A DNA stretch of 64,000 bases from JBMNCR01 sp049366695 (GTDB lineage Bacteria; Bacillota; Clostridia; Eubacteriales; Alkalibacteraceae), in the NCBI GenBank assembly GCA_049366695.1, contig JBMNCR010000034.1, forward strand, positions 147,413 to 211,412. The letters are read 5' to 3'. Position numbers and translations under genes: made by a program. Below are positions 1 to 9,544 of the stretch, piece after piece. Each line of letters starts with the position of its first letter. The first letter of the stretch is position 1. Under the pieces are notes generated by a model. The model was not told where the DNA came from and ran no database searches. It worked only from the letters and a program-made list of their open reading frames with translations.

Positions 1-1493
1 TCTAGAAATTCTTCAGTTGCTAATTTTTTTGATAATAATGGTATAAATTTTGTTCTATTTAAGTTATTAAAATAGGATTTATATCTAGGAAGCAAATTTT
101 TAATGTTTATATTAGCTCTTATGTTATAATCATCAAGAAGTTTATCAGCAAAATTTAATATTTTAGGTTGTGTAGCAGTCATTAATACAAATCTTGTTCC
201 GTAATATTTTGCCATCATTTTTAATACTGCTCCTATAAGAGGCATATATTCTTGAGGAATTGATTGGACTTCATCTAAAATAACTATACTACCTGCTATC
301 TTATTAATTTTTTTAAGAAGTTTATTTTTCCCAGTAAAAATAGAATGAAATAATTGTACAAAAGTAGTTAATATGACATCTCCTTCCCATGATTCGATTT
401 GCAAAAGAGTTTTATCTAAAGGTATCCCTTCATCAGATGTACTTGATACAGAGAAATCAGCTAAACGATGATGTACAACCATATTTATATTTTCTCCGAA
501 TACATCTTCGTATACCTTTTTGTATTGATCAATAATATTGATAAAAGGTATAGCAACAATAATTTTAGGGCTATATTTTTCTATTTCTCGGATTTTCCCC
601 TGTAAATATAGTACACTTTGTAAAGAAGAGAGTGTTTTACCTATACCAGTTGGTGCAGTTAATGTAAAAAAATATGTATCTCTAATTTCTGCTTCACTCA
701 TTCCTCCTAAAACGCTGAGTATATTTTCTCGTGCTTCTTGTCTCTTCCTGATTAATACTGTATTATTTTGACTGCACATATTATTAATATAGTATGTGAC
801 ACTATTATGGGAAATATGGTTTATTCTAGACATATTTATTGATGCTGAATTTAATTTATCTCTATCTATTAAAAGTGAAAACATATAAATAAATAAAAAG
901 TACCATTTAGGATTACTTATTCTTCCATTCATAAAACGAATTGGGATATATTTCAATTTACTCATTTGTATAGTTTCCACGCAAAAGCAATTCCCGAATT
1001 CTTCTTCTGTAATCTCTTTAATATGTAAATCACCTATAATAGAGTTTGATATACTTTTCAACTCTATTTCTTGCTTTTTTAATGTGTTCCATATATGGTC
1101 ACAAGGTGAAAACATCTCTACATTTAACGAAGTATGATGTAATTTAACACACAAGTAAATTAGAAAGTAAAATATTGTTGTGTCTTCCTTATCCGTTTTT
1201 TTTATATGAGAGTTTAAATAATTGTAAACAAAGCATGCAGAAATTGGTGCATGAATTTTTAACTCATTGTTTATATTATTTTTGAGATAATCCTGAAAAG
1301 CACTAATGTATTTCCCAATATCATGTAAATAGCCCATATAATAACAACACTGCCTAATCTCTTCAAAACATATGTTATCAAAATTGATATTTGAAAGTAT
1401 CCCTGTACTTATTTCTTTTCCAACAGTCTCAAGATGCTCTTTTAGTAATTGTTTATATTCTGTTTCCTTATCATAATGGGCTAAATATTCCAA
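1..1493 (-). CDS. cas3: CRISPR-associated helicase/nuclease Cas3 (type I-B), cut by window edge
   Basis: Cas3 unwinds and degrades DNA marked by Cascade. The N-terminal 497 residues are visible. An HD nuclease domain carries the His-Asp pair in YLHDIGK (about residues 55-61). The helicase part has a Walker A-like TAPTGIGKT (near 641-690) and a DEVQ Walker B/DExx motif (near 250-280). I place the start at a TTG at 1493-1491 because a perfect AGGAGG lies at 1506-1501 and the reading begins with the conserved His-rich HD segment. The C-terminal part runs off the left edge. It is the last visible gene of the leftward cas6-cas8b-cas7-cas5-cas3 operon, 38 bases after cas5. Identification is firm; the start is likely. 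Confidence 0.92.
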   Translation of the reverse strand, partial: MEYLAHYDKETEYKQLLKEHLETVGKEISTGILSNINFDNICFEEIRQCCYYMGYLHDIGKYISAFQDYLKNNINNELKIHAPISACFVYNYLNSHIKKTDKEDTTIFYFLIYLCVKLHHTSLNVEMFSPCDHIWNTLKKQEIELKSISNSIIGDLHIKEITEEEFGNCFCVETIQMSKLKYIPIRFMNGRISNPKWYFLFIYMFSLLIDRDKLNSASINMSRINHISHNSVTYYINNMCSQNNTVLIRKRQEARENILSVLGGMSEAEIRDTYFFTLTAPTGIGKTLSSLQSVLYLQGKIREIEKYSPKIIVAIPFINIIDQYKKVYEDVFGENINMVVHHRLADFSVSSTSDEGIPLDKTLLQIESWEGDVILTTFVQLFHSIFTGKNKLLKKINKIAGSIVILDEVQSIPQEYMPLIGAVLKMMAKYYGTRFVLMTATQPKILNFADKLLDDYNIRANINIKNLLPRYKSYFNNLNRTKFIPLLSKKLATEEFL

Positions 1494-1531
1494 TTTATAT
1501 CCTCCTAATTATGCTATACTCGATACTTTTT

Positions 1532-2290
1532 TTACCCTAACCATAGTATATTCTGACCATTTTCCAACTTAATAAATGAATCCACTTCACCATATATTCC
1601 TCTTCCACTAATGTTTATAATGATGTCCTTTAGTCCTCTACTAGTAATTTGACGATTGTTATTGAATTCTAAAGGCAATTCTTCTTTTATAATTTTATAA
1701 TCCAATCCTTTACTTTCTAAATTAATTCTTTTTATCTTATCTAGAGGAATAGCAGATGATATTAAATTTTCTGATTTTTTTTCGATTGTTTCACCTTCAA
1801 GTATCTCCATACTATCGATCCAACCTAAATTAAACGCACTTCCTAATGACATGCATGCTCCCATACTTTTGTAAAATTCACCTTCATTTGAAAAGATATT
1901 AATTAATTGTTCCGTTATATCTTGATTTTCATGAGAAATGAATATCTTATAATCAATAAAATTCAAATTAATATCTTGTGGAATTATTAGTTCTGTAGGT
2001 GTCTGACTATGATGTTCTTGTGACCCATTTAAATCTCTAGGGGACTTAATCATTAGATAATTTAATGTTTGAATTGTTTTTTTTAAAGGTTTTTCTGAAT
2101 TCATTGCAACATGAAAATGATTTATAGAAAAAACTTCGTAATACTTATCTCTTCCAAGCCCTAAAAGCCCCGCCACAATTCCACAAATTGTTGTCCTAGG
2201 GGGAACAAAATATGAAAGTGCTGATGAATTAGAATAGAATTTTCTAAAATGAGCCATTTTTCCTCTTAAATGAAATGAAATAATTTTCAT
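1532..2290 (-). CDS. cas5: CRISPR-associated protein Cas5, type I-B
   Basis: Cas5 binds the 5' handle of crRNA and caps the foot of the Cascade complex. The 252-residue protein opens with the family signature: a beta strand, then GKMAHFRKFYSNSSALSY and PPRTTICGIVAGLLGLGRDKYY, the glycine-rich segment typical of the Cas5h/Cas5t group. Length fits the family. It follows cas7 with only 15 bases between them and precedes cas3, the canonical I-B order. Identification rests on these motifs and the operon context. Confidence 0.93.
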   Translation of the reverse strand: MKIISFHLRGKMAHFRKFYSNSSALSYFVPPRTTICGIVAGLLGLGRDKYYEVFSINHFHVAMNSEKPLKKTIQTLNYLMIKSPRDLNGSQEHHSQTPTELIIPQDINLNFIDYKIFISHENQDITEQLINIFSNEGEFYKSMGACMSLGSAFNLGWIDSMEILEGETIEKKSENLISSAIPLDKIKRINLESKGLDYKIIKEELPLEFNNNRQITSRGLKDIIINISGRGIYGEVDSFIKLENGQNILWLG

Positions 2291-2305
2291 TTTTCTCCTC
2301 CACTT

Positions 2306-3406
2306 CTAAAAATGATCCTTTTTATTATTTGGCTCAATAGGTTCCCACAAATCAATATTTTCATAAGCAGGCATATTTTTTAAGCATTCTTTTTGAACAA
2401 AAGGATGTTTCCATCCAATTACTTTTTCTATATATCCTTTTTCCTTCATTTGAAAAATAACATCATTTAAACGTTTAAAATCAATACTAATATCCTCAAT
2501 ATTTCTTATTACTTTTGTTGAAGTATGTTTAGAGTCTATGAACCTTCTAAGATCGCCCAAATAACCATCAAAATCCTTTTTATAGATAATCTCAAAATAT
2601 AATACAGGCTCTTGCCCTTGCTTGCTATCAGTCTTATTATTCATCAAAGATTGAACAATTGCTTTTCGAAAGATTTCCCGATCTTTTTCCGTCATTACTG
2701 TCAATTTTGCATTATATTTATTAATTGTTCCATAATGAGCCATCATTGCATAGTAGAGTTTATATTTTTTACCAAATGTTGAACTATCATCATTCATTAT
2801 AGATGTAATTGTATTAGATTTTACTATCTCAACGGGATGAAGAGAATATCCCCAGTTTATCTGTATCGGTCCGGTATAAGTTTTTGTTATACCTCCAACA
2901 GCCATAGCGCTACCAAATAAACGAATATCAATTAATTCCCTTTTAATAATTTCAGTCAAAAAAATATTATTAAAACTAATTAATTCTTTCTCAATCTTTT
3001 TTATTTCTTTATCATTTTTCTTAGCATTTTTAATCTTTGTTTGCAGTGAATCATATTCTTTTTTATATTCCTGCGAAGTACTAATTATTTTCCATTTTTC
3101 ATTTAATAATGTATTTTCTGTTAAAAGCTTGTCCATTCTCTCATTGTCTTCAAGCCAGTTATCACGAATATGGTAAAACATTTTATCCATAGGTACCTTC
3201 TGTTCTGCCAAGGTATCTACAAAAATCTTATACCCTTTCTTTTTTAAAAAATCTCTTATATCTCTTTTTCTCCTATTGTCACTTACCAGAGCTATAGATG
3301 TTTCGTAATCCATTCTTGGTTTATTTTCTTGATCAGGATCACCATTCATATTTGATAATGTAGCTTGATATAAATATATAAAATCGCTATTTTGTTTTAT
3401 TGACAT
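2306..3406 (-). CDS. cas7: CRISPR-associated protein Cas7 (Csh2 family), type I-B, with extra coiled-coil insertion
   Basis: Cas7 forms the helical backbone of Cascade along the crRNA. Family features are NMNGDPDQENKPRMD near residues 19-33, IRLFGSAMAV near 161-170, TGPIQINWGYSLHPVE near 178-193 and FGKKYKLYYAMMAHYG near 210-226. At 366 residues it is longer than the roughly 300 I would expect of Csh2. The excess falls around residues 85-155, a charged Lys/Glu-rich stretch that looks like an alpha-helical hairpin or coiled coil before the DIRLFG strand. The start follows GAGAGG. It lies between cas8b and cas5 in the operon. Confidence 0.92.
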   Translation of the reverse strand: MSIKQNSDFIYLYQATLSNMNGDPDQENKPRMDYETSIALVSDNRRKRDIRDFLKKKGYKIFVDTLAEQKVPMDKMFYHIRDNWLEDNERMDKLLTENTLLNEKWKIISTSQEYKKEYDSLQTKIKNAKKNDKEIKKIEKELISFNNIFLTEIIKRELIDIRLFGSAMAVGGITKTYTGPIQINWGYSLHPVEIVKSNTITSIMNDDSSTFGKKYKLYYAMMAHYGTINKYNAKLTVMTEKDREIFRKAIVQSLMNNKTDSKQGQEPVLYFEIIYKKDFDGYLGDLRRFIDSKHTSTKVIRNIEDISIDFKRLNDVIFQMKEKGYIEKVIGWKHPFVQKECLKNMPAYENIDLWEPIEPNNKKDHF

Positions 3407-3461
3407 TTTTTCTACATCCTCTCTAAATTATTGTTTAGTTTGTATTATCTTTGATTTTTTC

Positions 3462-5465
3462 TTAAATAGTATTATTTTCATCATCTGTAGTATACAGTAT
3501 TTTTTTTCCCACTAAATACGAATATCCTGCCATAATATAAAATACATTTTCACGATCTGTAAAAACTTTTAGCACATTTTTATAATCATAGTACTCATGA
3601 AACCGATTCAGAATAGCTTCGGTGAATATAGTCATTTTATTATATTGAATCAATTTTTCGAGTACATCATTATATAAATTCAGAACTTCTTTGCTATTTA
3701 TACCATTAAATTGTATCCTATTTAAAATTGGTTTCTTTTTATGATTTTTTTGGACTTGTGCAAAAGCCACTCTATTAATTAACATACCTAAATAAAATAA
3801 TGCTTTAGCATTTTGTGCAAATCCTCTATTATCTAAAAATTTTTCTATTTCTCGAATAAAAGTATTAATTTCTTCTACAGGTGTTTCTATATTGTTCATA
3901 TTTTCATCTATCCTTTCCTCAAATTTAAAAATATTTTCTTCGAGCAAACCTAAATCCTGACATGATTTCATTAAAGTAATATAAGAAAAAACCTGATTTT
4001 TTATAAAAAAATCTTCCTTGCCACCTATATAATCTGATAATCCCATATTATAAAAATTATCAATTCTAGTTTTACTCAATTGCTTACACCCTTTTTCAAG
4101 AGCTTCACACGCATAGTCAAATAAAATATCGCTTTTAATTTTTTCTTTCATAAGTAAAGCTTTATAAAAAGAAAGAACTCTTCCAATATCCAGTTGTTCC
4201 TTCTTCTTATTAGTTTTAACAGGAATCATTTTGTAAATTAAACCTAACGTTAAAACAGTTGAATATAGCTCATTATTTAAACTATTATTACGAAAAGTAT
4301 TCATAATTTTAATTAATCTAATCATAGTTACTTCTTCAATTGTTTTGATTATTGATATGGAGTTACCATCTGTTTTATAAAAAATATAATTAACGCTATA
4401 TTGTTTAAGATTACTGATATTTGATTCGTCTTCAATTTCATTTATCCATTTATTTAAATCTTCTCTATTGAATGCTAAGTCAACAGTTTCTTTAAGTGAT
4501 GACAAATATTTATAATCAAATGACTCCATTAACCCCTCAGGAATTATAAATACATTTTCTCCAGCAATTGTCCCCCTAAATTGATTACTAACAACTTTCT
4601 CTCCAGATTTAAGTTTTTGATAACATTGTTTACACACAGAAAAGTTATTATCATAGTTTCCAAAATTGGATGCATAATTTTTTGTTGTAGTGACAAATAT
4701 CTTATTAATTCCAGATGTAGATAAATTTTTCGAATATTTACTACTAACATCAGGTTTTTTTTGTTTACAGATATAACATGTCTTTTCTGAATTATTCTTT
4801 TCTACTTCTGATTGATCAAATTCATTTACTATTTTAACCAATTTCAAATAGTCTACATGCTTTGATAAAATTATCTCTTCATCATCTTGAATTATTTTGG
4901 GCACGATAAGTGTATATTTATTGTTTTTATTTGCATCTTGAATAAATAATCTTATAAATTGATCATAGTTATATTTTTCCTCATTAATAATAATATTTTT
5001 ATTTTTACATCTTATTTTGTTATTTGGATTTTCTGATAAAATGGAGAATTTGTTTAGATTTATTTGCCCTTGTCCCTGCTTATCTGATAAATAGACCATT
5101 CCTTTTTTATTTAACAATCCTATAAGTGAGGCCAATTCTTGTTTATCCATTTCATTATTTTTTAGTAAACTATAAAGATCACTAAATGCACTTTGTAATA
5201 AATAATTTAGACTTCCAATTTCTCTCGTTAAATAAAATTGAGGACCATTTCCACGTTTATTTCCAAAGTAAAAGTATTCATAAACAGACTTATCATTCAT
5301 TTTTTTATCGAGTTCAAAATATATTTCTTCTTTTTTTAAATCAAAAACTAGAAATACAATAAAATTCTCTTTTTTATCATTTAAAGTAACATTTTTAATT
5401 ATTGCGTCCATTGGATTACTCACAATATAGTTTCCTATCATTGATGTAAGTTTTGGCAAACTCAT
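3462..5465 (-). CDS. cas8b: CRISPR-associated large subunit Cas8b1 (Csh1 family)
   Basis: This is the large Cascade subunit of type I-B, expected to recognise the PAM and recruit Cas3. The 667-residue protein has a zinc-ribbon signature in its middle third (CYICKQKKPD, then FSVCKQCYQKL about 50 residues later), as in Csh1/Cas8b1 proteins. Size and position between cas6 and cas7 fit. The start follows GGAGGTG with good spacing. Sequence in this family diverges strongly, so the call leans on the zinc motifs and operon order. Confidence 0.88.
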   Translation of the reverse strand: MSLPKLTSMIGNYIVSNPMDAIIKNVTLNDKKENFIVFLVFDLKKEEIYFELDKKMNDKSVYEYFYFGNKRGNGPQFYLTREIGSLNYLLQSAFSDLYSLLKNNEMDKQELASLIGLLNKKGMVYLSDKQGQGQINLNKFSILSENPNNKIRCKNKNIIINEEKYNYDQFIRLFIQDANKNNKYTLIVPKIIQDDEEIILSKHVDYLKLVKIVNEFDQSEVEKNNSEKTCYICKQKKPDVSSKYSKNLSTSGINKIFVTTTKNYASNFGNYDNNFSVCKQCYQKLKSGEKVVSNQFRGTIAGENVFIIPEGLMESFDYKYLSSLKETVDLAFNREDLNKWINEIEDESNISNLKQYSVNYIFYKTDGNSISIIKTIEEVTMIRLIKIMNTFRNNSLNNELYSTVLTLGLIYKMIPVKTNKKKEQLDIGRVLSFYKALLMKEKIKSDILFDYACEALEKGCKQLSKTRIDNFYNMGLSDYIGGKEDFFIKNQVFSYITLMKSCQDLGLLEENIFKFEERIDENMNNIETPVEEINTFIREIEKFLDNRGFAQNAKALFYLGMLINRVAFAQVQKNHKKKPILNRIQFNGINSKEVLNLYNDVLEKLIQYNKMTIFTEAILNRFHEYYDYKNVLKVFTDRENVFYIMAGYSYLVGKKILYTTDDENNTI

Positions 5466-5532
5466 TTATACACCTCCATACTATTATCTTAATTTTTTGT
5501 TGTATTTTTTGTCATAAATATACCTATAAGTA

Positions 5533-6273
5533 TTACCACATCACCTCCACACATCCATACCCCTGTGCATTTTTACTACCAAATCCGGCATCCACTCCCA
5601 TTTGTAGTAGATCTACAGGTCCTGTTACTTTTATCCTTCCCTCATACCCCCTTATTTCAATACCCTTGTAGAAACTTTTTCTCATTCTCATATTTCCTAA
5701 AGGTTTTATTTGAACCATTCTCTCAGGAGGTTGTAATTGATAAAATGCTTCATATTTTTTCTTTAGATTATTTGTAATGATTTCATCATAATCAGCATCT
5801 CCAGGTTGATAATAGCAAGTACGCTTTTTACCGTCCGCCTTGTATAATGTGCTATAAGCAACAATAGGGGAAAGTGTTTTAAGCTTTATTATTTCATTTT
5901 TAACTTTGATATCCTTTATGTTTATTTCTTTTATTTCAATTTCTTGATTTCCTAAATATAATTCTTTTGACTTTACAATAAGTTGACCAATTTCATTGTA
6001 AAATTCATTAATAGGACTACTTATTACTATCTCAGCATCAGGAGAAAAAATAATCGTTTTATTAGTTTTTATAAACTCATAGGATCCCTTTAGTTTAGAA
6101 AAGGCAAATAACTTGTAGGTACGACTATTAATTGGAAAACCTTCTGTATGTAAAAATTCTGCAAGTTTTAGATTAATATTATTATAGATAAAAGCTTGTA
6201 ATAAATTGTTATAATTAACTGGTAAAATCAGTTCATCATTATTCTTATTCGTTATTTTTAATCTCAATTGCAT
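5533..6273 (-). CDS. cas6: CRISPR RNA endoribonuclease Cas6
   Basis: Cas6 cuts the repeat RNA of the CRISPR transcript into crRNAs. The 246-residue protein has the C-terminal glycine-rich loop GFGSKNAQGYGCVEV typical of Cas6. In the N-terminal half it has LHTEGF with His42, a plausible catalytic His, followed by YKLFAFSKLKG. The start follows AAGGAGAG. It is the first cas gene after the WYL regulator, 66 bases downstream, and 67 bases before cas8b. Confidence 0.93.
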   Translation of the reverse strand: MQLRLKITNKNNDELILPVNYNNLLQAFIYNNINLKLAEFLHTEGFPINSRTYKLFAFSKLKGSYEFIKTNKTIIFSPDAEIVISSPINEFYNEIGQLIVKSKELYLGNQEIEIKEINIKDIKVKNEIIKLKTLSPIVAYSTLYKADGKKRTCYYQPGDADYDEIITNNLKKKYEAFYQLQPPERMVQIKPLGNMRMRKSFYKGIEIRGYEGRIKVTGPVDLLQMGVDAGFGSKNAQGYGCVEVMW

Positions 6274-6339
6274 TGGATATCTCTCCTTTTAGGTATCATA
6301 TTCATAATCTACTCTGTTTTACATATCCATTCTACCCCC

Positions 6340-7332
6340 TTACATGGACGTCTCCTGTCCTGTTTGCAAATTTTTATTGTTTTCTACATCGTATTTTCTT
6401 AACATACTTTCAATAACCTCCTTAATCTCCTCCCTCAAACTCTCTGGCTCAAGTACCGTAACACAATCTCGCATGCTAAGTATCCAATTGATAATTTCAG
6501 TTTTTCCTTTCATAGTTGCTTCGTAAATAATACTATCGTCATCTAATTGTGTAATTTTTTGATTGGGGCTGTATATTTTTTCTGAAACAATTTGAGAAAA
6601 TGGTTTTGTTATCTTTAGCTTTAAATTCAGCTCATAATCTTTAAATATTCCGAAACAGTCTTTAAGATAGGTTTGAAATTTGAAGTCATTGTCTAAGATG
6701 AAATTTTCTTCTACTATTTCATATTCTAAAATTCTATTGAGTTTAAAATCTAATATCTTATTTCTATTTTCACAATATGCCACAAAATACGTATCACCTC
6801 CATATTGAAAAATACCATAAGGATGTATAATTCTTTCTTTTAGTCCAGAGGATAGGGAAACATATTTCATATTTATTTTTTGTTTTAATAGAATAGCTGC
6901 TTGAATATCAATTATCTTTTCTCTTACATCATCAGTCTTATAAGATGCTGCCGGTTGCTTTACTAAAAATGAATTGTTGATATTTGAATGTGGTCCTTCT
7001 TTTCTAGTAGCCATAATTTTATCAATCATTAGAGAATAATCTTTTAAAAAGGGATACCCTTCTGCATCTAATCTTTTCTTTATCAGTTCTAAAATTGTTA
7101 TTTCTTCTTCTGTAACACCTACTTGCCATAGAAAGTGATCATCATTAATAAAATATCCTCCATATCTTCCGGCTTCACATTCAATAAATATACCAGCTTG
7201 ATCCAATTTTTCTCTATATCGTTGTATTTGTCTTTCAGAAATCTCTAATATATTCGACAATTCCTTCTTTGTTTTCTTTCCTCTGCTTTTTAAAATAATC
7301 AACATTTTTAATGCATTACCAATTTCACTCAT
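6340..7332 (-). CDS. WYL-domain transcriptional regulator heading the cas operon
   Basis: The 330-residue protein has an N-terminal winged helix-turn-helix (residues about 1-60, with LSNILEISERQIQRYREKL), a central WYL domain (about 145-215) and a C-terminal WCX-like extension. The WYL core reads DTYFVAYC, so the usual tryptophan is replaced by threonine. WYL proteins sense ligands, often nucleic acids, and regulate CRISPR and other defence loci. It is immediately upstream of and codirectional with cas6, so it is probably cotranscribed and may autoregulate the operon; that role is inference. Confidence 0.85.
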   Translation of the reverse strand: MSEIGNALKMLIILKSRGKKTKKELSNILEISERQIQRYREKLDQAGIFIECEAGRYGGYFINDDHFLWQVGVTEEEITILELIKKRLDAEGYPFLKDYSLMIDKIMATRKEGPHSNINNSFLVKQPAASYKTDDVREKIIDIQAAILLKQKINMKYVSLSSGLKERIIHPYGIFQYGGDTYFVAYCENRNKILDFKLNRILEYEIVEENFILDNDFKFQTYLKDCFGIFKDYELNLKLKITKPFSQIVSEKIYSPNQKITQLDDDSIIYEATMKGKTEIINWILSMRDCVTVLEPESLREEIKEVIESMLRKYDVENNKNLQTGQETSM

Positions 7333-7508
7333 AATTCAACACCCATCACAAAATTATATCCAATGAGTGTATTCGACATTTTTAAATAATATCCTTCCTT
7401 TTATATATAAATATTTTATTTTTTGGCATTTTTCTGTATAATAACAGTAATTACATTAACAGGCATTATAATTGCTAAAATCATTTTAATGAAAGGATAA
7501 CTAAATAT

Positions 7509-8204
7509 TTGATTAATAAGATTTTACTTAAAAAGACTTTGGCCATTATTTTATATATAGCAGGATTATTATTTTCTTTATATATAGCCAACTTGATGCT
7601 CAACCCATATACATGTTTTGATATTGAAGGATTACTTGTGAGTACGCTTTTCTTTTGTGTTCCAACAGGATTTGCTACATTTTTATTGATTTCAATCACA
7701 CAAGATGAACAGAAGAAATATAAATTGATAAAAATATTAATATATATGCTATTTTTCTTCTATATCTTATTACTATTATCAATTTTGTTTTTTAGAGGTA
7801 TGAGAGTATATAATTTTAGTAATAGAAATAGTTTTAACCTACATATACAACTTAATGCAAATTTTGTTCCTTTTAAAACCATTTTCAACTATATATACTA
7901 TTTTTTAAACGATACCATAAATAAAAATATTATTATTGAAAACCTTTTAGGAAACCTTCTATTATTTGCGCCTATGGGAATTTTTTTACCATGTTTATTT
8001 AGTAGATTAAAATCGTATAAAAAATTTATTATAACCTTGTTAATTATTTTAGTTGGAGTAGAAACAGCACAATTGATAACGTATTCCGGTAGTTTTGATA
8101 TAGATGATATTATACTTAATTTAACAGGAGCAGTTTGTTTTTTGAAATTTTGGAATTTAAAATTTGTTCAACAATTTCTTGTAAAAATATACGTTATTAA
8201 ATAA
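7509..8204 (+). CDS. VanZ-like family membrane protein
   Basis: The 231-residue protein has about five to six hydrophobic segments. The VanZ signature is in the C-terminal half: LLGNLLLFAPMGIFLPCLF, then VETAQLITYSGSFDIDDIILNLTGA. The family includes the teicoplanin-resistance accessory VanZ, but most members have no known substrate. The start is a TTG preceded by AAAGGAT. It is divergent from the CRISPR operon and monocistronic, with no vancomycin-resistance genes nearby. Confidence 0.85.
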   Translation: MINKILLKKTLAIILYIAGLLFSLYIANLMLNPYTCFDIEGLLVSTLFFCVPTGFATFLLISITQDEQKKYKLIKILIYMLFFFYILLLLSILFFRGMRVYNFSNRNSFNLHIQLNANFVPFKTIFNYIYYFLNDTINKNIIIENLLGNLLLFAPMGIFLPCLFSRLKSYKKFIITLLIILVGVETAQLITYSGSFDIDDIILNLTGAVCFLKFWNLKFVQQFLVKIYVIK

Positions 8205-8230
8205 ACCTTTATAAAGCATATATACTATCT

Positions 8231-9097
8231 TTAATCAATAAACCTCATCAACTCATCCTTTGTAAAGGTATATTCTGGAGTTTTTAGTTCTTCTCCAAAA
8301 TTAATCGAATACCATGGACTTAGAGATTTGTTTTCTAGATTTTTAAGAATATGCATATCCTGTGCAGGAGTTGATCCTTGAGCTAATAGAAAGATTTTGT
8401 CTCCTGTTCTTGCGTTTATTGCCATATCTACGATTATTTCTATATGTCCTGGAGTTCCACCTCTCATAAAAACATCTCCTATATTCATTTGTTGAAGGAA
8501 AATAGATTGCATCTCTTTGGATAATGAAAGTGTTCCTGCATACATATAAATCATTTCTAAGTAAGATTCAAATATATCTGTTGTATTTGCTGGATTAGAT
8601 GTCTTTATCCATTGAGTTTCATTTCCCGTTACATTTATACGGTATCCTTCTATCCATTTAGAATAATCAACTCTAAAACCATTAGTAATATTATAGTGTA
8701 TCCTATCATACTCGCCTCGATTGTATAGATAATCAGCACGTAGATGCATGACTACATCTGCACATTGTTCTATATCTTTATCATCAACTATTTCCATATC
8801 TACTATAGATATATGACTGGAATTTAACTTTTGTTTGCCGTTATAATATCTTACTGGAGTATCATATGATCTTACAGGTAAACTCCTCAAATAAGAAGCA
8901 AAAGAGCCTTCTTCTACCGATATCCTTTCATATCCTTCTGGTAGGATAAACCTTTCTTCAATAGTCATGCCCTCTTCATTGATATATTTATTATTTATAA
9001 AAAGATTTTGTTGAATGAATTGTAAAATAAAATGCCATTGAGACAGGATAAGGACAATAATAATCATAATAATAAAGGTAATAGTTTTCTTTCTCAT
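8231..9097 (-). CDS. DUF4846 family exported protein
   Basis: I choose the ATG at 9097 because GAGGTG lies just upstream, rather than the ATG nine codons earlier. The N-terminus is a basic MRKK followed by one long hydrophobic stretch (about 5-25), a signal or anchor. The rest is extracellular and carries features I associate with DUF4846: ERISVEEGSFASYLRSLPV, DIEQCADVVMHLRADYLY, FLQQMNIGDVFMRGGTPGHIEIIVDMA. No function is established. It converges with the VanZ-like gene. Confidence 0.8.
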   Translation of the reverse strand: MRKKTITFIIMIIIVLILSQWHFILQFIQQNLFINNKYINEEGMTIEERFILPEGYERISVEEGSFASYLRSLPVRSYDTPVRYYNGKQKLNSSHISIVDMEIVDDKDIEQCADVVMHLRADYLYNRGEYDRIHYNITNGFRVDYSKWIEGYRINVTGNETQWIKTSNPANTTDIFESYLEMIYMYAGTLSLSKEMQSIFLQQMNIGDVFMRGGTPGHIEIIVDMAINARTGDKIFLLAQGSTPAQDMHILKNLENKSLSPWYSINFGEELKTPEYTFTKDELMRFID

Positions 9098-9299
9098 GAT
9101 TTTCACCTCAATTTCTGAAATCATTTAACATTATACTGCTAAAATGTCTGAAATTAAAGTTTTTCCTTTTCATAGTATTTTTAGAAGTACATAATCGATT
9201 CTAAGCAAAATTAGAATACTTAGCTTTACTGTAATACTCAATTTATTTATCTAGTTTCATTATTATGAAAAATAGCCTATTATAAAATTTGTAATATAA

Positions 9300-9346
9300 A
9301 ATAGGCTGTCTAGTCGGATTAATTCTTATTTGCTAGACAGCCTATT
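9300..9346. terminator. 14-bp inverted repeat between genes
   Basis: Positions 9300-9313 and 9333-9346 form a perfect 14-bp stem (TAGGCTGTCTAG core) with a 19-base loop. There is no strong U tract on either side. It lies beyond the corrinoid-protein remnant and upstream of the DUF4846 gene, so it may end leftward transcription from 9.5-11.2 kb. Confidence 0.45.
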
Positions 9347-9359
9347 AATATCTATAGTA

Positions 9360-9511
9360 TAAATCTTCACAGTATCTCTTAGTCCTACTTCTTCTGTAGG
9401 TTTTCAAATAAAAGTCATTGAAGCATAGCTAAAACTTTATCTTCTTCTAGTTCTCCTACGATTTCAACTACACTTTCAATTCAATCATAGTTTTATCAAC
9501 TCTTTTGCCAT
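9360..9511 (-). pseudogene. Decayed N-terminal fragment of a corrinoid (B12-binding) protein
   Basis: Reading leftward from an ATG at 9511 gives MAKELIK. In a shifted frame this continues as VEIVGELEEDKVLAMLQ, then a stop, then LLFENLQKK and more stops. MAKELIK followed by a LEEDKxLxMxxELL pattern resembles the start of methanogenic-type corrinoid proteins. Stops and at least one frameshift make it non-coding today. The match is short, but nearby genes (URO-D family protein, stand-alone cap domain at 14033) point the same way. Confidence 0.35.
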
Positions 9512-9544
9512 ATTAAAAATTTTATATTTGGTAAGTATTCTGCA

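Noticed and set aside
7509..8204. The VanZ-like gene as evidence for glycopeptide resistance
   Set aside because: No vanA/vanH/vanX genes are near it and VanZ-like proteins are common in Firmicutes without resistance.
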